64,000 bases of DNA. Origin: Burkholderiales bacterium. Its GTDB lineage: Bacteria; Pseudomonadota; Gammaproteobacteria; Burkholderiales; Burkholderiaceae_C. The translations under genes and the position numbers were made by a program. Where the stretch lies: NCBI GenBank assembly GCA_016223165.1, contig JACRPO010000007.1, positions 496,001-560,000 on the forward strand. Reading direction: 5' to 3'. The notes under the pieces are model-generated. The model ran no database searches, had not been told where the DNA came from, and saw only the letters and a list, made by a program, of their open reading frames with translations. Below, one piece after another: positions 1 through 9,173 of the stretch (position 1 is the stretch's first letter; each line of letters opens with the position of its first letter).

Positions 1-967
1 CTCGGGCATCTCGGGCTCGAAGGTGTCCGACATGGCCACGGTGGCGCCGGCGCTCTTCCCGGAGATGAAGCGGCGCGGCCACAAGCCGCCGGAGATGATC
101 GCCCTGCTCGCCACCGGCGCAGCCATGGCCGACACGGTGCCGCCGAGCATCGTGCTCATCGTGCTGGGCTCGGTGGCCGGGGTGTCGATCGCGGGCCTCT
201 TCCAGAGCGGCTTCGTCATCGCGATGGTGCTGCTGCTGGCGCTGCTGGTGCTGGCGCGCTGGAAGGCGCGGCACGAGCTGATGGCCGGCGTGCGGCGCGC
301 GCCCTGGGCGACGGTGGGCAAGCTGGTGCTGGTGGCCTCGCCGGCGCTGGTGCTGCCCTTCCTGATCCGCAGTGCCGTCGGCGGCGGCGTGGCCACGGCC
401 ACCGAGGTCAGCACGATCGCGGTGGCGTATGCGCTCATCATCGGCAAGCTGCTCTACGGACAGGGCGAGGGCGGGCTCACGGCGCGCAAGGTGTATGCGA
501 TGGGGGTGGAGGCTGCCGGCCTCTCCGGCGCCATCCTCATCATCCTCGGCACGGCCTCGGGCATGGCCTGGGCCATCGCGCAGAGCGGCTTCGTGCACCA
601 GCTCTCCAGCTTCATGACGGCGCTGCCGGGCGGCAGCTTCGCCTTCCTGGCGGTGACGATCCTCGTCTTCGTGGTGCTCGGCTGCGTGCTCGAGGGGCTG
701 CCGGCCATCCTGCTGCTGGCACCCATCATGTTCCCCATCGCCAAGAAGCTCGGGGTCAACGACATCCACTATTCGATGGTGGTGGTGACGGCGATGAACA
801 TCGGGCTCATGCTGCCGCCCATCGGCGTCGGCTTCTACGTCGCCTGCCGCATCGGCGGCGACTCGCCCGACGCGGTGATGAAGGCGATCTGGCCGTACAT
901 CGGCGCGCTGATCGTCGGCCTCGCGGTCATCGCCATGGTGCCGTGGCTCTCGACGGTGGCGCTTTGA
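1..967 (+). CDS. TRAP transporter large permease (DctM-like), 3' part
   Basis: This is the C-terminal part of a DctM-family TRAP permease, the large membrane subunit that imports organic acids or similar solutes using a sodium or proton gradient and a periplasmic binding protein. The reading frame is open from base 2, so the true start lies outside the window; the GTG at 23 is internal. The first residues (SGISGSKVSDMA) match a conserved segment of the family. They are followed by hydrophobic membrane segments and the conserved stretch beginning MNIGLMLPPIGVGFY near the C-terminus. The partner small permease and binding protein are presumably upstream. A dehydrogenase and an IclR regulator follow on the same strand, so this looks like a catabolic cassette whose substrate cannot be named from sequence. 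Confidence 0.9.
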   Translation, partial: SGISGSKVSDMATVAPALFPEMKRRGHKPPEMIALLATGAAMADTVPPSIVLIVLGSVAGVSIAGLFQSGFVIAMVLLLALLVLARWKARHELMAGVRRAPWATVGKLVLVASPALVLPFLIRSAVGGGVATATEVSTIAVAYALIIGKLLYGQGEGGLTARKVYAMGVEAAGLSGAILIILGTASGMAWAIAQSGFVHQLSSFMTALPGGSFAFLAVTILVFVVLGCVLEGLPAILLLAPIMFPIAKKLGVNDIHYSMVVVTAMNIGLMLPPIGVGFYVACRIGGDSPDAVMKAIWPYIGALIVGLAVIAMVPWLSTVAL

Positions 968-989
968 GTTCCGAAGGAGGGCGCATCGG

Positions 990-1865
990 ATGAGCGAGAT
1001 CAGGGCTTCGGGGTCCACTTCCGCCACCACATCCGTTTCCGCGCCGGTGGCGCTCGTCACCGGCGGCGCGCGCGGCATCGGGCTGGCCATCGGCCGCTGG
1101 TTCCTTGCGCGTGGGTATCGCGTGGCGCTGCTCGACATCGACGAGGCCACGCTCACGAGGGCGGTCGCCGAGATCGGTGAGGCGGGGGGTTCGGACCGTT
1201 CGGGCCGTTCCGGTCGTTTGCTCGCCGTGCACGCCGACGTGTCGGACCCGGCGCAGGTGGAGGCCGCCGTCGCGCAGGTGGACGCCGCCTTCGGGCGCAT
1301 CGATGCGCTCGTCAACAACGCCGGCGTGGCTGTCTTCAAGGCCATCGGCGAGACCAGCTTCGCGGAGTGGCGCCACGTGATGGCCACCAACCTCGACGGC
1401 ATCTTCCTGTGCACGCAGGCCGTGGTGCCGCTGATGCAGCGCGGCGGCTGCGGCGGCGCGGTGGTCAACATCGCCAGCATCTCCGGCCTGCGCGCCAGCA
1501 CGATGCGCGTGGCCTATGGCACGAGCAAGGCGGCAGTCATCCACCTCACGCGCCAGCAGGCGGTGGAACTGGGCAACGCCGGCATCCGCGTCAATGCCGT
1601 GGCCCCGGGACCGGTGGACACCGAGATGGCCAGGCTCGTGCACTCGGCGGCCATCCGGCGCGACTATCACGACGCCATTCCGCTCAACCGCTACGGCACG
1701 CCGGAGGAGATCGCCGAGGTGGTCGGCTTCCTGTGCAGCGAGGCCGCGGCCTACGTGAACGGGCAGGTCATCGCCGCCGACGGCGGCTTCGACGCCGCGG
1801 GCATCGGCCTGCCCACGTTGCGCGGCGCGGCGACGGGCGCGGCAACGGGGACGACCGGCGCCTGA
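990..1865 (+). CDS. short-chain dehydrogenase/reductase (SDR)
   Basis: A 291-residue classical SDR, an NAD(P)-dependent alcohol or sugar dehydrogenase or a 3-oxoacyl reductase. The Rossmann glycine motif TGGARGIG lies at about residues 24-31 and NNAG near 110. The catalytic triad is Ser163, Tyr176 and Lys180 (YGTSK), and the C-terminal substrate-loop region is typical. An AAGGAGG ribosome site at 973-979 supports the ATG at 990. The first 20 residues are a Ser/Thr-rich extension, and the C-terminus is a low-complexity Ala/Thr/Gly tail. The gene follows the TRAP permease by 22 bp and its TGA overlaps the IclR start codon. Co-transcription and oxidation of the transported substrate are therefore likely, but the substrate is unknown. 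Confidence 0.9.
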   Translation: MSEIRASGSTSATTSVSAPVALVTGGARGIGLAIGRWFLARGYRVALLDIDEATLTRAVAEIGEAGGSDRSGRSGRLLAVHADVSDPAQVEAAVAQVDAAFGRIDALVNNAGVAVFKAIGETSFAEWRHVMATNLDGIFLCTQAVVPLMQRGGCGGAVVNIASISGLRASTMRVAYGTSKAAVIHLTRQQAVELGNAGIRVNAVAPGPVDTEMARLVHSAAIRRDYHDAIPLNRYGTPEEIAEVVGFLCSEAAAYVNGQVIAADGGFDAAGIGLPTLRGAATGAATGTTGA

Positions 1866-2698
1866 TGCCCGCGCCGGCCACGCCCGCGCCCCCGGCCCCG
1901 CCCGCGCGGGCCGAGGTGGCCGGCGCGCAGACCCTGCGCCGGGGCCTGATGGTGCTGAGGCTGCTCACGCGGGTGGGCCCGGGTGGCCTGCGCATGGGCG
2001 ACATCTGCCGCCAGGTGGCGCTGGCCAAGGCCACGGCGGTGCGGCTGACGCAGGCCCTGGTGGACGAGGGCTTCGTGCTCAAGGACCCGGCCTCCGGACG
2101 CTACCGGCTGGGCCCGGAGGCCTTCGCCGTCGGCCTGGCCGCCGAGCCGAGCTACGAGCTGCAGCGGCTGGCCGCGCCGACCCTGCGCTCGCTCGCCGCC
2201 GAGACCGAGGACACCGTGTTCTTCTCGGTGCTGCACGGCTACGAGACCATCTGCCTGTCGCGCGACGAGGGCGATTTCCCGATCCGCAACCAGCTGCTCA
2301 AGCCCGGTGACCGCGTGCCGCTCGGTGTGGGCGCCGGCGGCTGCGCGCTGCTGGCGGCACTGGCCGACACCGAAGTGGCCGACGTGCTGGCGCACACGCG
2401 CGCCGTGCGCGCCGCGCGCTACCCGCGCTGCACCGACGCCGCCCTGCGGCAGATGATCGGCGAGACGCGCGAGCACGGCTGGTGCGTGCTGCCCGGCTTG
2501 CTGCTGCCCGACAGCTGGGCGCTGGCGGTGGTCGTGCGCGACCCCGACGCACAGCCGGTGGCGGCCATCACCGTGGCGGCCATCAAGTCGCGCCTGGCGC
2601 CGGCGCGGCGGGCGACCATCGGCCAGCGGCTGCTGCAGGCCAGCGCCGAAATCACCCGCCTGGCGCAGGCCAAGGCCGGGCGCCGCGCCGACGGGTGA
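1865..2698 (+). CDS. IclR-family transcriptional regulator
   Basis: A 277-residue IclR regulator. A winged helix-turn-helix lies at about residues 20-80 (GDICRQVALAKATAVRLTQAL, then a wing ending SGRYRLG). The IclR effector-binding domain follows and contains the family-typical stretch LKPGDRVPLGVGAGG. The start ATG at 1865 shares one base with the preceding SDR stop (TGATG), which indicates translational coupling. It most likely controls the TRAP transporter/SDR cassette in response to the transported compound or a metabolite of it; this is inferred from position. A Pro/Ala-rich stretch precedes the DNA-binding domain. The longer open frame beginning at 1367 overlaps the SDR and is not used. 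Confidence 0.92.
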   Translation: MPAPATPAPPAPPARAEVAGAQTLRRGLMVLRLLTRVGPGGLRMGDICRQVALAKATAVRLTQALVDEGFVLKDPASGRYRLGPEAFAVGLAAEPSYELQRLAAPTLRSLAAETEDTVFFSVLHGYETICLSRDEGDFPIRNQLLKPGDRVPLGVGAGGCALLAALADTEVADVLAHTRAVRAARYPRCTDAALRQMIGETREHGWCVLPGLLLPDSWALAVVVRDPDAQPVAAITVAAIKSRLAPARRATIGQRLLQASAEITRLAQAKAGRRADG

Positions 2699-2731
2699 GG
2701 CGAACGGGGCGGCGGTTCGATCGTCCGCCGC

Positions 2732-3907
2732 CTAGGACGCCAGCGCCGGCCTGCGCCGCTGCACCGCCAGCCAGGCCAGCGCCAGCGACACCAGGGCGAT
2801 GGGCACCAGCGAGCCCAGGTTCAGCAGCGCCCAGCCCTGCGTGGTGACCAGCGCGCCGCTGGCAAACGACGTGAACGCCATGGTCGCGAAGACGCACATG
2901 TCCATCGCGCCTTGCGCCTTGTTCTTCTCCTCGGGCCGGTAGGCGGTGGTGAAGAGGGTCGTCGCGCCCGTGAAGAGGAAGTTCCAGCCGACCCCGAGCG
3001 CCGTCAGCGCGATCAGGAACTGCATCAGCTCCACGCCCGACAGCGCCACCAGCACGCAGGCGAGAGTGAGCAGCACGCCGACGCCCATCACCGGCAGCGC
3101 GCCGAAGCGCTTGATCAAGTGGCCGGTGAAGAACCCTGGCACGAACATGCCGAGCACGTGCCACTCGAGCACGAGCGCGGCGCGGTCGAATGGGTGCTGG
3201 CATTGCTGCATCGCCAGCGGCGTGGCGGCCATGAGCAGGTTCATGACGCCGTAGCCGAGCGCGCCGGCGGCGACGGCGACGATGAAGACCGGCTGGCGCG
3301 CGATCTCCGAGAGCGGCCGGCCGCTGCTCTCGCCGGCGGCCGGCGGCTTGTGCTCCGGAAAGCGGATGAACGACAGCGCCAGCAGCGACAAGAGCGCCAC
3401 GCCGACGAGCGCGACGTAGGCGCCCGCGAACGGCACGCCCAGCGACGTGCGGGTGGCGCTGGCGAGGTTCGGGCCGACGAAGGCGCCGACGATGCCGCCG
3501 GCGAGCACGAGCGAGATCGCCTTCTCCTTGTGCGCCGGTGCCACCAATTCAGGCCCCGCGAACCGATACAGGGCGGCATTGGCGCTGTAGAAGCCGGCGA
3601 TCACGGTGGCCGCGACGAGCAGCCAGAACTGCTGCGCGTTGACGGCCAGCGCGCACAGCGCGGCCGAAGCGGCCGCGACGACGAGGCCGATCTGGAACGA
3701 GCGCTTGCGCCCGAGGTGGCGCTGCACCATCGCCACCAGCGGGGCGCTGATGGCCGACCCGACCACGTAGCCCGTCACCGGCAACGTGGCCAGCCAGCCC
3801 GCCGGGGCCAATGCCAGGCCGACGAGGCCGTTGATGGCTATGAAGACCACGTTGTTGGTGAGAAAGAGGCCCTGGCAAAGGGCCAGCAACAGGAGATGGC
3901 GATTCAT
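2732..3907 (-). CDS. MFS transporter
   Basis: A 391-residue major facilitator with about twelve hydrophobic segments, in the inner membrane. The loop RHLGRKRSFQIG after the second segment is the usual MFS motif between TM2 and TM3, and a central hydrophilic loop (FPEHKPPAAGESSGRP) separates the halves. Residues LFTTAYRPEEKNKAQG form a typical conserved cytoplasmic loop. I chose the ATG at 3907 because the protein then begins directly with the first membrane segment; 64 further codons upstream are open but look non-coding. It is divergent from the prkA operon. The substrate is not identifiable. A 13-bp direct repeat lies 48-80 bp upstream of its start. Confidence 0.85.
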   Translation of the reverse strand: MNRHLLLLALCQGLFLTNNVVFIAINGLVGLALAPAGWLATLPVTGYVVGSAISAPLVAMVQRHLGRKRSFQIGLVVAAASAALCALAVNAQQFWLLVAATVIAGFYSANAALYRFAGPELVAPAHKEKAISLVLAGGIVGAFVGPNLASATRTSLGVPFAGAYVALVGVALLSLLALSFIRFPEHKPPAAGESSGRPLSEIARQPVFIVAVAAGALGYGVMNLLMAATPLAMQQCQHPFDRAALVLEWHVLGMFVPGFFTGHLIKRFGALPVMGVGVLLTLACVLVALSGVELMQFLIALTALGVGWNFLFTGATTLFTTAYRPEEKNKAQGAMDMCVFATMAFTSFASGALVTTQGWALLNLGSLVPIALVSLALAWLAVQRRRPALAS

Positions 3908-3954
3908 GGTGGCGGATGATCCCACGCGGAACCTTGTGCGCCCCAGGGGCTCCA

Positions 3955-3987
3955 TCGGCGTGCATGATCGGCGTGCATGATCGGCGT
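3955..3987. repeat. 13-bp tandem direct repeat, 2.5 copies
   Basis: The unit TCGGCGTGCATGA occurs at 3955-3967 and 3968-3980, with a further half unit to 3987. Each unit contains the palindrome TGCATG(A). It lies between the divergent MFS gene and prkA, 48-80 bp upstream of the MFS start, a suitable place for a regulator to bind. No regulator gene is adjacent. Confidence 0.6.
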
Positions 3988-4236
3988 CAGCGCAATGAGA
4001 GTGCCGGGCGTTGAAAGCAGCGGTGACGATCTGTCGGCGCGGCCGTCCCCCTTTCCGGGGTGCCGGCGCAGCGTGACAGTCGTCGCGAAGCGGCGGCATC
4101 GCTTGTTGCGCGCACCACGAATTGGGGGAGAAAGCGGCACTTGATCCACGGCCTGCGCGGCGCAGAATGGATCATGCTGAGGTCTAGCATGCACGTGCGG
4201 CACCGGGTGCGCATCACTCGGGCGCTGTGACCGGTA

Positions 4237-4322
4237 GGAAAGCTCTGATGGAGCCTGGGCCCGTGAAGCCGGGACTCCATCAGAACTTCCCAGGGGACCG
4301 ACGCAACGGGCACGACCGTTGC
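4237..4322 (+). promoter_or_regulatory. structured leader upstream of prkA (candidate cis-regulatory RNA)
   Basis: Two perfect inverted repeats are present. TCTGATGGAG (4244-4253) pairs with CTCCATCAGA (4275-4284) around a 21-nt apical part that can itself pair (CCCG with CGGG). The outer bases GGAA (4237-4240) can extend the stem with CTTCC (4286-4290) if one base is bulged. A second hairpin is GCAACGG (4303-4309) with CCGTTGC (4316-4322) and loop GCACGA. It ends 31 bp before the prkA start codon. I do not recognise a known riboswitch family. It may be an mRNA leader structure or a protein operator. Confidence 0.5.
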
Positions 4323-4353
4323 TGAAGGACCCCACTCCACACCGGAGCACTGC

Positions 4354-6276
4354 ATGGACGTGATCAGCCATTTCGCCGCCCGCTACGAGCGCACGCGCGA
4401 AGAAGAACTGTCCCTCGAGGACTACCTGGCCGAGTGCAAGCGCAACCCGCTCGCCTACGCCACCGCCGCCGAGCGCATGCTGAAGGCCATCGGCGAGCCG
4501 ACGACGATCGACACGCGCAACGACCCGCGGCTGTCGCGCCTCTTCGCCAACAAGGTCATCAAGGTCTACCCGGCCTTCGCCGAGTTCTACGGCATGGAGG
4601 ACTCGATCGAGCAGGTGGTGAGCTACTTCCGCCACGCCGCGCAGGGCCTGGAAGAGAAGAAGCAGATCCTCTACCTGCTCGGCCCGGTGGGCGGCGGCAA
4701 GAGCAGCATCGCCGAGCGGCTGAAGCAGCTGATGCAGGAGGTGCCGTTCTACGCCATCAAGGGCAGCCCGGTGAACGAGTCGCCGCTGGGCCTCTTCGAC
4801 GTCAACGAGGACGGCGCCATCCTCGAGAAGGAATACGGCATTCCGCGCCGCTACCTGAACCGCATCCTCAGCCCCTGGGCGGTGAAGCGGCTCGACGAGT
4901 TCGGCGGCGACATCCGCAAGTTCAAGGTCGTCAAGCGCCACCCGAGCATCCTCAAGCAGGTGGCCATCAGCAAGACCGAGCCGGGCGACGAGAACAACCA
5001 GGACATCAGCGCACTCACTGGCAAGGTCGACATCCGCAAGCTCGAGACCTACGCGCAGGACGACCCCGACGCCTACAGCTACTCGGGCGGCCTGTGCCTG
5101 GCCAACCAGGGCCTGCTCGAGTTCGTCGAGATGTTCAAGGCGCCGATCAAGGTGCTGCACCCGCTGCTCACGGCCACGCAGGAGGGCAACTTCAAGGGCA
5201 CCGAGGGCTTTGGCGCCATCCCCTTCGACGGCATCGTGCTCGCGCACAGCAACGAGAGCGAGTGGAAGGCTTTCCGCAACAACAAGAACAACGAGGCCTT
5301 CCTCGACCGCATCTACATCGTCAAGGTGCCCTACTGCCTGCGCGTCTCCGAAGAGGTCAAGATCTACGAGAAGCTGATCAGGGGCTCGTCGCTCGCCTCG
5401 GCCAAGTGTGCGCCCGGCACGCTGAAGATGATGAGCCAGTTCGCCATCCTCACGCGCCTGAAGGAGCCGGAGAACAGCTCGCTGTACAGCAAGATGCAGA
5501 TCTACGACGGCGACAACCTCAAGGACACCGACCCGCGTGCCAAGAGCTACCAGGAGTACCGCGACTACGCCGGTGTCGACGAGGGCATGAGCGGCATCAG
5601 CACGCGCTTCGCCTACAAGATCATCAGCAAGGTCTTCAACTTCGACAGCACCGAGGTCGCCGCCAACCCCGTGCACCTGATGTACGTGCTCGAGCAGCAG
5701 ATCGAGCGCGAGCAGTTCGCCAAGGAGGTCGAGACCAAGTACGTCGGCTTCGTCAAGGAGCTGCTGGCGCCGCGCTACGCGGAGTTCATCGGCAAGGAGA
5801 TCCAGACCGCCTACCTCGAGAGCTACAGCGAGTACGGCCAGAACATCTTCGACCGCTACGTCACCTATGCCGACTACTGGATCCAGGACCACGAGTACCG
5901 CGACACCGACACCGGCGAGGTCTTCGACCGCGGCGCGCTGAACGCCGAGCTGGAAAAGATCGAGAAGCCGGCCGGCATCGCCAACCCGAAGGACTTCCGC
6001 AACGAGATCGTCAACTTCGTGCTGCGCGCGCGCGCCTCCAACCAGGGCAAGAACCCGGTGTGGACGAGCTACGAGAAGCTGCGCACGGTGATCGAGAAGA
6101 AGATGTTCTCCAACACCGAGGAGCTGCTGCCCGTCATCAGCTTCAACGCCAAGGCGAGTGCCGACGAGGCCAAGAAGCACGAGGACTTCGTGACCCGCAT
6201 GGTCGCCAAGGGCTACACGCAGAAGCAGGTCCGGCTGCTGTGCGAGTGGTACCTGCGCGTGCGCAAGAGCTCCTGA
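4354..6276 (+). CDS. prkA: PrkA-family serine protein kinase
   Basis: A 640-residue homologue of E. coli YeaG / Bacillus PrkA, an AAA+ ATPase-like protein kinase linked to starvation and stationary-phase physiology. The N-terminal AAA part has a Walker A loop GPVGGGKSS at about residues 110-118. The C-terminal PrkA domain (about residues 400-640) contains long helical, charged segments such as YVLEQQIEREQF. Length matches the family. It heads an operon with yeaH and spoVR, the conserved gene order in proteobacteria. In E. coli this group responds to RpoS and nitrogen limitation. The leader hairpins upstream suggest post-transcriptional control. The start ATG at 4354 gives the standard N-terminus. 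Confidence 0.97.
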   Translation: MDVISHFAARYERTREEELSLEDYLAECKRNPLAYATAAERMLKAIGEPTTIDTRNDPRLSRLFANKVIKVYPAFAEFYGMEDSIEQVVSYFRHAAQGLEEKKQILYLLGPVGGGKSSIAERLKQLMQEVPFYAIKGSPVNESPLGLFDVNEDGAILEKEYGIPRRYLNRILSPWAVKRLDEFGGDIRKFKVVKRHPSILKQVAISKTEPGDENNQDISALTGKVDIRKLETYAQDDPDAYSYSGGLCLANQGLLEFVEMFKAPIKVLHPLLTATQEGNFKGTEGFGAIPFDGIVLAHSNESEWKAFRNNKNNEAFLDRIYIVKVPYCLRVSEEVKIYEKLIRGSSLASAKCAPGTLKMMSQFAILTRLKEPENSSLYSKMQIYDGDNLKDTDPRAKSYQEYRDYAGVDEGMSGISTRFAYKIISKVFNFDSTEVAANPVHLMYVLEQQIEREQFAKEVETKYVGFVKELLAPRYAEFIGKEIQTAYLESYSEYGQNIFDRYVTYADYWIQDHEYRDTDTGEVFDRGALNAELEKIEKPAGIANPKDFRNEIVNFVLRARASNQGKNPVWTSYEKLRTVIEKKMFSNTEELLPVISFNAKASADEAKKHEDFVTRMVAKGYTQKQVRLLCEWYLRVRKSS

Positions 6277-6294
6277 TCGGCGAAACTGAAACCC

Positions 6295-7602
6295 ATGGCG
6301 CTGCAAAGCATCATCGACCGGAGGCTGGCGGGCAAGAACAAGTCCATCGGCAACCGTGAGCGCTTCCTGCGGCGCTACAAGGAGCAGATCAAGGAAGCGG
6401 TCAAGCGCGCCATCGACGGCCGCGGCATCCGCGATATCGAGCGTGGGGAGGAGATCCACATCCCCAAGCGCGACATCAACGAGCCCGTGTTCGGCCACGG
6501 CCAGGGCGGCGTGCGCGAGATCGTGCACCCCGGCAACAAGGACTACATCCGCGGCGACCGCATCGAGCGGCCCAAGGGCGGCCAGGGCCAGGGCGGCGGC
6601 AAGGGGCAGGCGAGTGACCAGGGCGAGGGCGAGGACGACTTCGTCTTCAGTCTGAGCAAGGAAGAGTTCATGCAGGTCTTCTTCGAGGACCTGGCCCTGC
6701 CGCACCTGACCCGCACGCAGCTGGCCGAGGTGCCGGAGTGGAAGTACCACCGCGCCGGCTTCAGCAGCGACGGCACGCCGAACAACCTGCACGTCGTGCG
6801 CAGCATGCGCGGCGCCATCGGGCGGCGCCTCGCCATCGGCGCCGGCTCGCGGCGTGAACTGCGCGAGCTGGAAGAAGAGCTGGCCGCGCTGTGCGCGACC
6901 CCCATTCCTCGTGAGGCCATGGCGGCCAAGGAGCGCCAGGCGCAGATCGACGACCTGACCGAACGCGTCGAGGTGCTGCGCGCACGCCTGGAGCGCATTC
7001 CCTACCTCGACCCCATCGACCTGCGCTTCCGCAACCGCATCAAGGTGCCGGTGCCGACGAGCAAGGCCGTGATGTTCTGCATCATGGACGTGTCGGGCTC
7101 GATGGACGAAGGGCGCAAGGAGCTGAGCAAGCGCTTCTTCATCCTGCTGTACCTCTTTCTCACGCGCCACTACGAGCGCATCGAGCTCGTCTTCATCCGC
7201 CACCACACGCAGGCGGCCGAGGTGGACGAGGAGAACTTCTTCCACGCGCGCGAGACCGGCGGTACCGTGGTCAGCAGCGCGCTCGTGCTGATGGAAGAGA
7301 TCATCCGCGCCCGCTACAGCCCGAGCGAGTGGAACATCTACGGCGCGCAGGCCTCCGACGGCGACAACTGGCACCACGACAGCGGCCGCTGCCGCGAACT
7401 CCTGGCCGAGAAGCTGCTGCCCCTGTGCCGCTACTACGCCTACGTTCAGGTGGCCGAGGAAGAGCAGAACCTGTGGGAGGAGTACACGCAGTTGCTCGAG
7501 ACGCACAAGCACTTCGCGATGCGCAAGGCGACCGAGCCCTCGCAGATCTACCCCGTCTTCCGCGATCTCTTCAAGAAGGAAGGGGCGGAGGCTGCAGCAT
7601 GA
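6295..7602 (+). CDS. yeaH: YeaH/YhbH family protein (DUF444, VWA-like domain)
   Basis: A 435-residue DUF444 protein, the usual partner of PrkA and SpoVR. The N-terminal part contains the conserved region IDRRLAGKNKSIGNRERFLRR. A glycine/glutamine-rich linker (about residues 92-110) follows, then a coiled-coil segment near 185-235 and a von Willebrand A-like fold. That fold has an intact MIDAS motif, DVSGSMDE at about residues 265-272. It starts 18 bp after prkA and its stop overlaps the spoVR start (ATGA), so the three genes are one transcriptional and translational unit. The biochemical function is unknown; a VWA fold suggests metal-dependent protein binding. Confidence 0.96.
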   Translation: MALQSIIDRRLAGKNKSIGNRERFLRRYKEQIKEAVKRAIDGRGIRDIERGEEIHIPKRDINEPVFGHGQGGVREIVHPGNKDYIRGDRIERPKGGQGQGGGKGQASDQGEGEDDFVFSLSKEEFMQVFFEDLALPHLTRTQLAEVPEWKYHRAGFSSDGTPNNLHVVRSMRGAIGRRLAIGAGSRRELRELEEELAALCATPIPREAMAAKERQAQIDDLTERVEVLRARLERIPYLDPIDLRFRNRIKVPVPTSKAVMFCIMDVSGSMDEGRKELSKRFFILLYLFLTRHYERIELVFIRHHTQAAEVDEENFFHARETGGTVVSSALVLMEEIIRARYSPSEWNIYGAQASDGDNWHHDSGRCRELLAEKLLPLCRYYAYVQVAEEEQNLWEEYTQLLETHKHFAMRKATEPSQIYPVFRDLFKKEGAEAAA

Positions 7603-9146
7603 AGAGGCTGGTGGAGGGCCCCAAGGCGCCGCCCGAGCGGCCGGCCACGCCGCTGCCCGGCCCCAGCGACTGGACCTTCGACCTGATCGAGCAGTACCAC
7701 GGTGTCATACGCCGCACCGCCGAGCGCTACAACCTCGACACCTATCCGAACCAGCTCGAGGTCATCACCGCCGAGCAGATGATGGACGCCTACGCAAGCG
7801 TGGGCATGCCGGTGAACTATCGCCACTGGAGCTACGGCAAGGAGTTCATCGCCACCGAGAAGAACTACAAGCGCGGGCACATGGGCCTGGCCTACGAGAT
7901 CGTCATCAACAGCAACCCCTGCATCAGCTACCTGATGGAGGAGAACACGATGGCGATGCAGGCGCTCGTCATCGCGCACGCTGCGTACGGCCACAACAGC
8001 TTCTTCAAGGGCAACTACCTCTTCCGCATGTGGACCGACGCGGCGTCGATCATCGACTACCTCGTCTACGCGAAGAACTACGTCTCGGCCTGCGAGGAGA
8101 AGTACGGCCTCGACGAGGTGGAGACCTTCCTCGACAGCTGCCACGCGCTCGCCAACCACGGCGTCGACCGCTACCGCCGCCCGAGCCGCAAGAGCCTCGC
8201 GCAGGAGCTCGCCGACCGCAAGGACCGCGAGGCCTATGCGCAGCGCCAGGTCAACGACCTGTGGCGCACGTTGCCGCGCAAGGCCGAGAAGGACGGCACG
8301 GCGGCGCAGGCCAAGCGCTTCCCCGAAGAGCCGCAGGAGAACCTGCTCTACTTCATCGAGAAGAACGCGCCGCTGCTCGAGCCCTGGCAGCGCGAGGTCG
8401 TGCGCATCGTGCGCAAGGTGAGCCAGTACTTCTACCCGCAGCGCCAGACGCAGGTGATGAACGAAGGCTGGGCCACCTTCTGGCACCACCGTCTTCTCAA
8501 CACCATGTACGACGAAGGCTGGCTCACCGACGGCGTGATGATCGAGTGGCTGAAGTCGCACACCAACGTCATCTACCAGCCGCCGGTGGGGCACCGCGCC
8601 TACAGCGGCATCAACCCGTATGCGCTCGGCTTCGCGATGTACACCGACATCGAGCGCATCTGCCGCGAGCCGACCGAGGAAGACCGGCAGTGGTTCCCCG
8701 ACCTCGCCGGCAAGCCCTGGTTGCCATCGATCGACCACGCGATGCGCAACTTCAAGGACGAGAGCTTCATCGGCCAGTACCTGAGCCCGAAGCTGATGCG
8801 CGAGCTGCGCCTCTTTGCGATTACCGACGACGAGGCGCAGGCCGAGCTCGAGGTGAGCGCCATCCACGACGACACCGGCTACCGGCGCGTGCGCGAGTCG
8901 CTCTCGCGCCAGTACGACCTCGGCTCGCGCGAGCCCAACATCCAGGTGTGGAACGTCAACCTTCGCGGCGACCGCAGCCTCACGCTGCGCCACTTCCAGC
9001 ACAACGACCGCCCATTGCACGAGGCGGCGCAGGAGGTGCTGAAGCACGTCGCGCGGCTGTGGGGCTTCGGCGTGCATCTCGAAAGCGTCAACGCCCAGGG
9101 CGACGTGACCAAGCGCTGGAGCGTGCCGGCGCCGGCCGGGAACTGA
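7599..9146 (+). CDS. spoVR: SpoVR family protein
   Basis: A 515-residue SpoVR/YcgB homologue of full family length. In Bacillus SpoVR is needed for the spore cortex; in proteobacteria its role is unclear but it travels with prkA and yeaH. Conserved stretches include YGKEFIATEKNYKRGHMGLA, EENTMAMQALVIAHAAYGHN and MNEGWATFWHH, which are rich in His, Glu and Asn. The start ATG at 7599 overlaps the yeaH stop by 4 bp. The longer open frame from 7329 lies inside yeaH and is rejected. It is the last gene of the operon; the next gene is on the opposite strand and ends 27 bp further on. Confidence 0.96.
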   Translation: MKRLVEGPKAPPERPATPLPGPSDWTFDLIEQYHGVIRRTAERYNLDTYPNQLEVITAEQMMDAYASVGMPVNYRHWSYGKEFIATEKNYKRGHMGLAYEIVINSNPCISYLMEENTMAMQALVIAHAAYGHNSFFKGNYLFRMWTDAASIIDYLVYAKNYVSACEEKYGLDEVETFLDSCHALANHGVDRYRRPSRKSLAQELADRKDREAYAQRQVNDLWRTLPRKAEKDGTAAQAKRFPEEPQENLLYFIEKNAPLLEPWQREVVRIVRKVSQYFYPQRQTQVMNEGWATFWHHRLLNTMYDEGWLTDGVMIEWLKSHTNVIYQPPVGHRAYSGINPYALGFAMYTDIERICREPTEEDRQWFPDLAGKPWLPSIDHAMRNFKDESFIGQYLSPKLMRELRLFAITDDEAQAELEVSAIHDDTGYRRVRESLSRQYDLGSREPNIQVWNVNLRGDRSLTLRHFQHNDRPLHEAAQEVLKHVARLWGFGVHLESVNAQGDVTKRWSVPAPAGN

Positions 9147-9173
9147 GGCGCGCGTCGGGCCGCGCCGCCGCGC

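Larger units (their letters stand above)
3908..4353. other. 446-bp divergent intergenic region between the MFS gene and prkA
   Basis: No convincing gene is seen here; the open frames are short or are extensions of neighbours. It holds the 13-bp repeat near the MFS end and two strong hairpins in the last 120 bp before prkA, described separately. Two weak promoter-like combinations for prkA (TTGATC near 4142 with AGAATG, or TAGCAT near 4186) can be drawn, but neither is convincing. Confidence 0.6.

Noticed and set aside
4237..4322. Known riboswitch (guanidine, glycine, TPP, cobalamin) before prkA
   Set aside because: The conserved core bases of these families are not present; only the hairpins are clear.
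3904..7512. 1202-codon minus-strand open frame opposite prkA and yeaH
   Set aside because: Composition is Val/Leu/Ala/His-rich shadow coding; prkA and yeaH on the other strand are clear family members.
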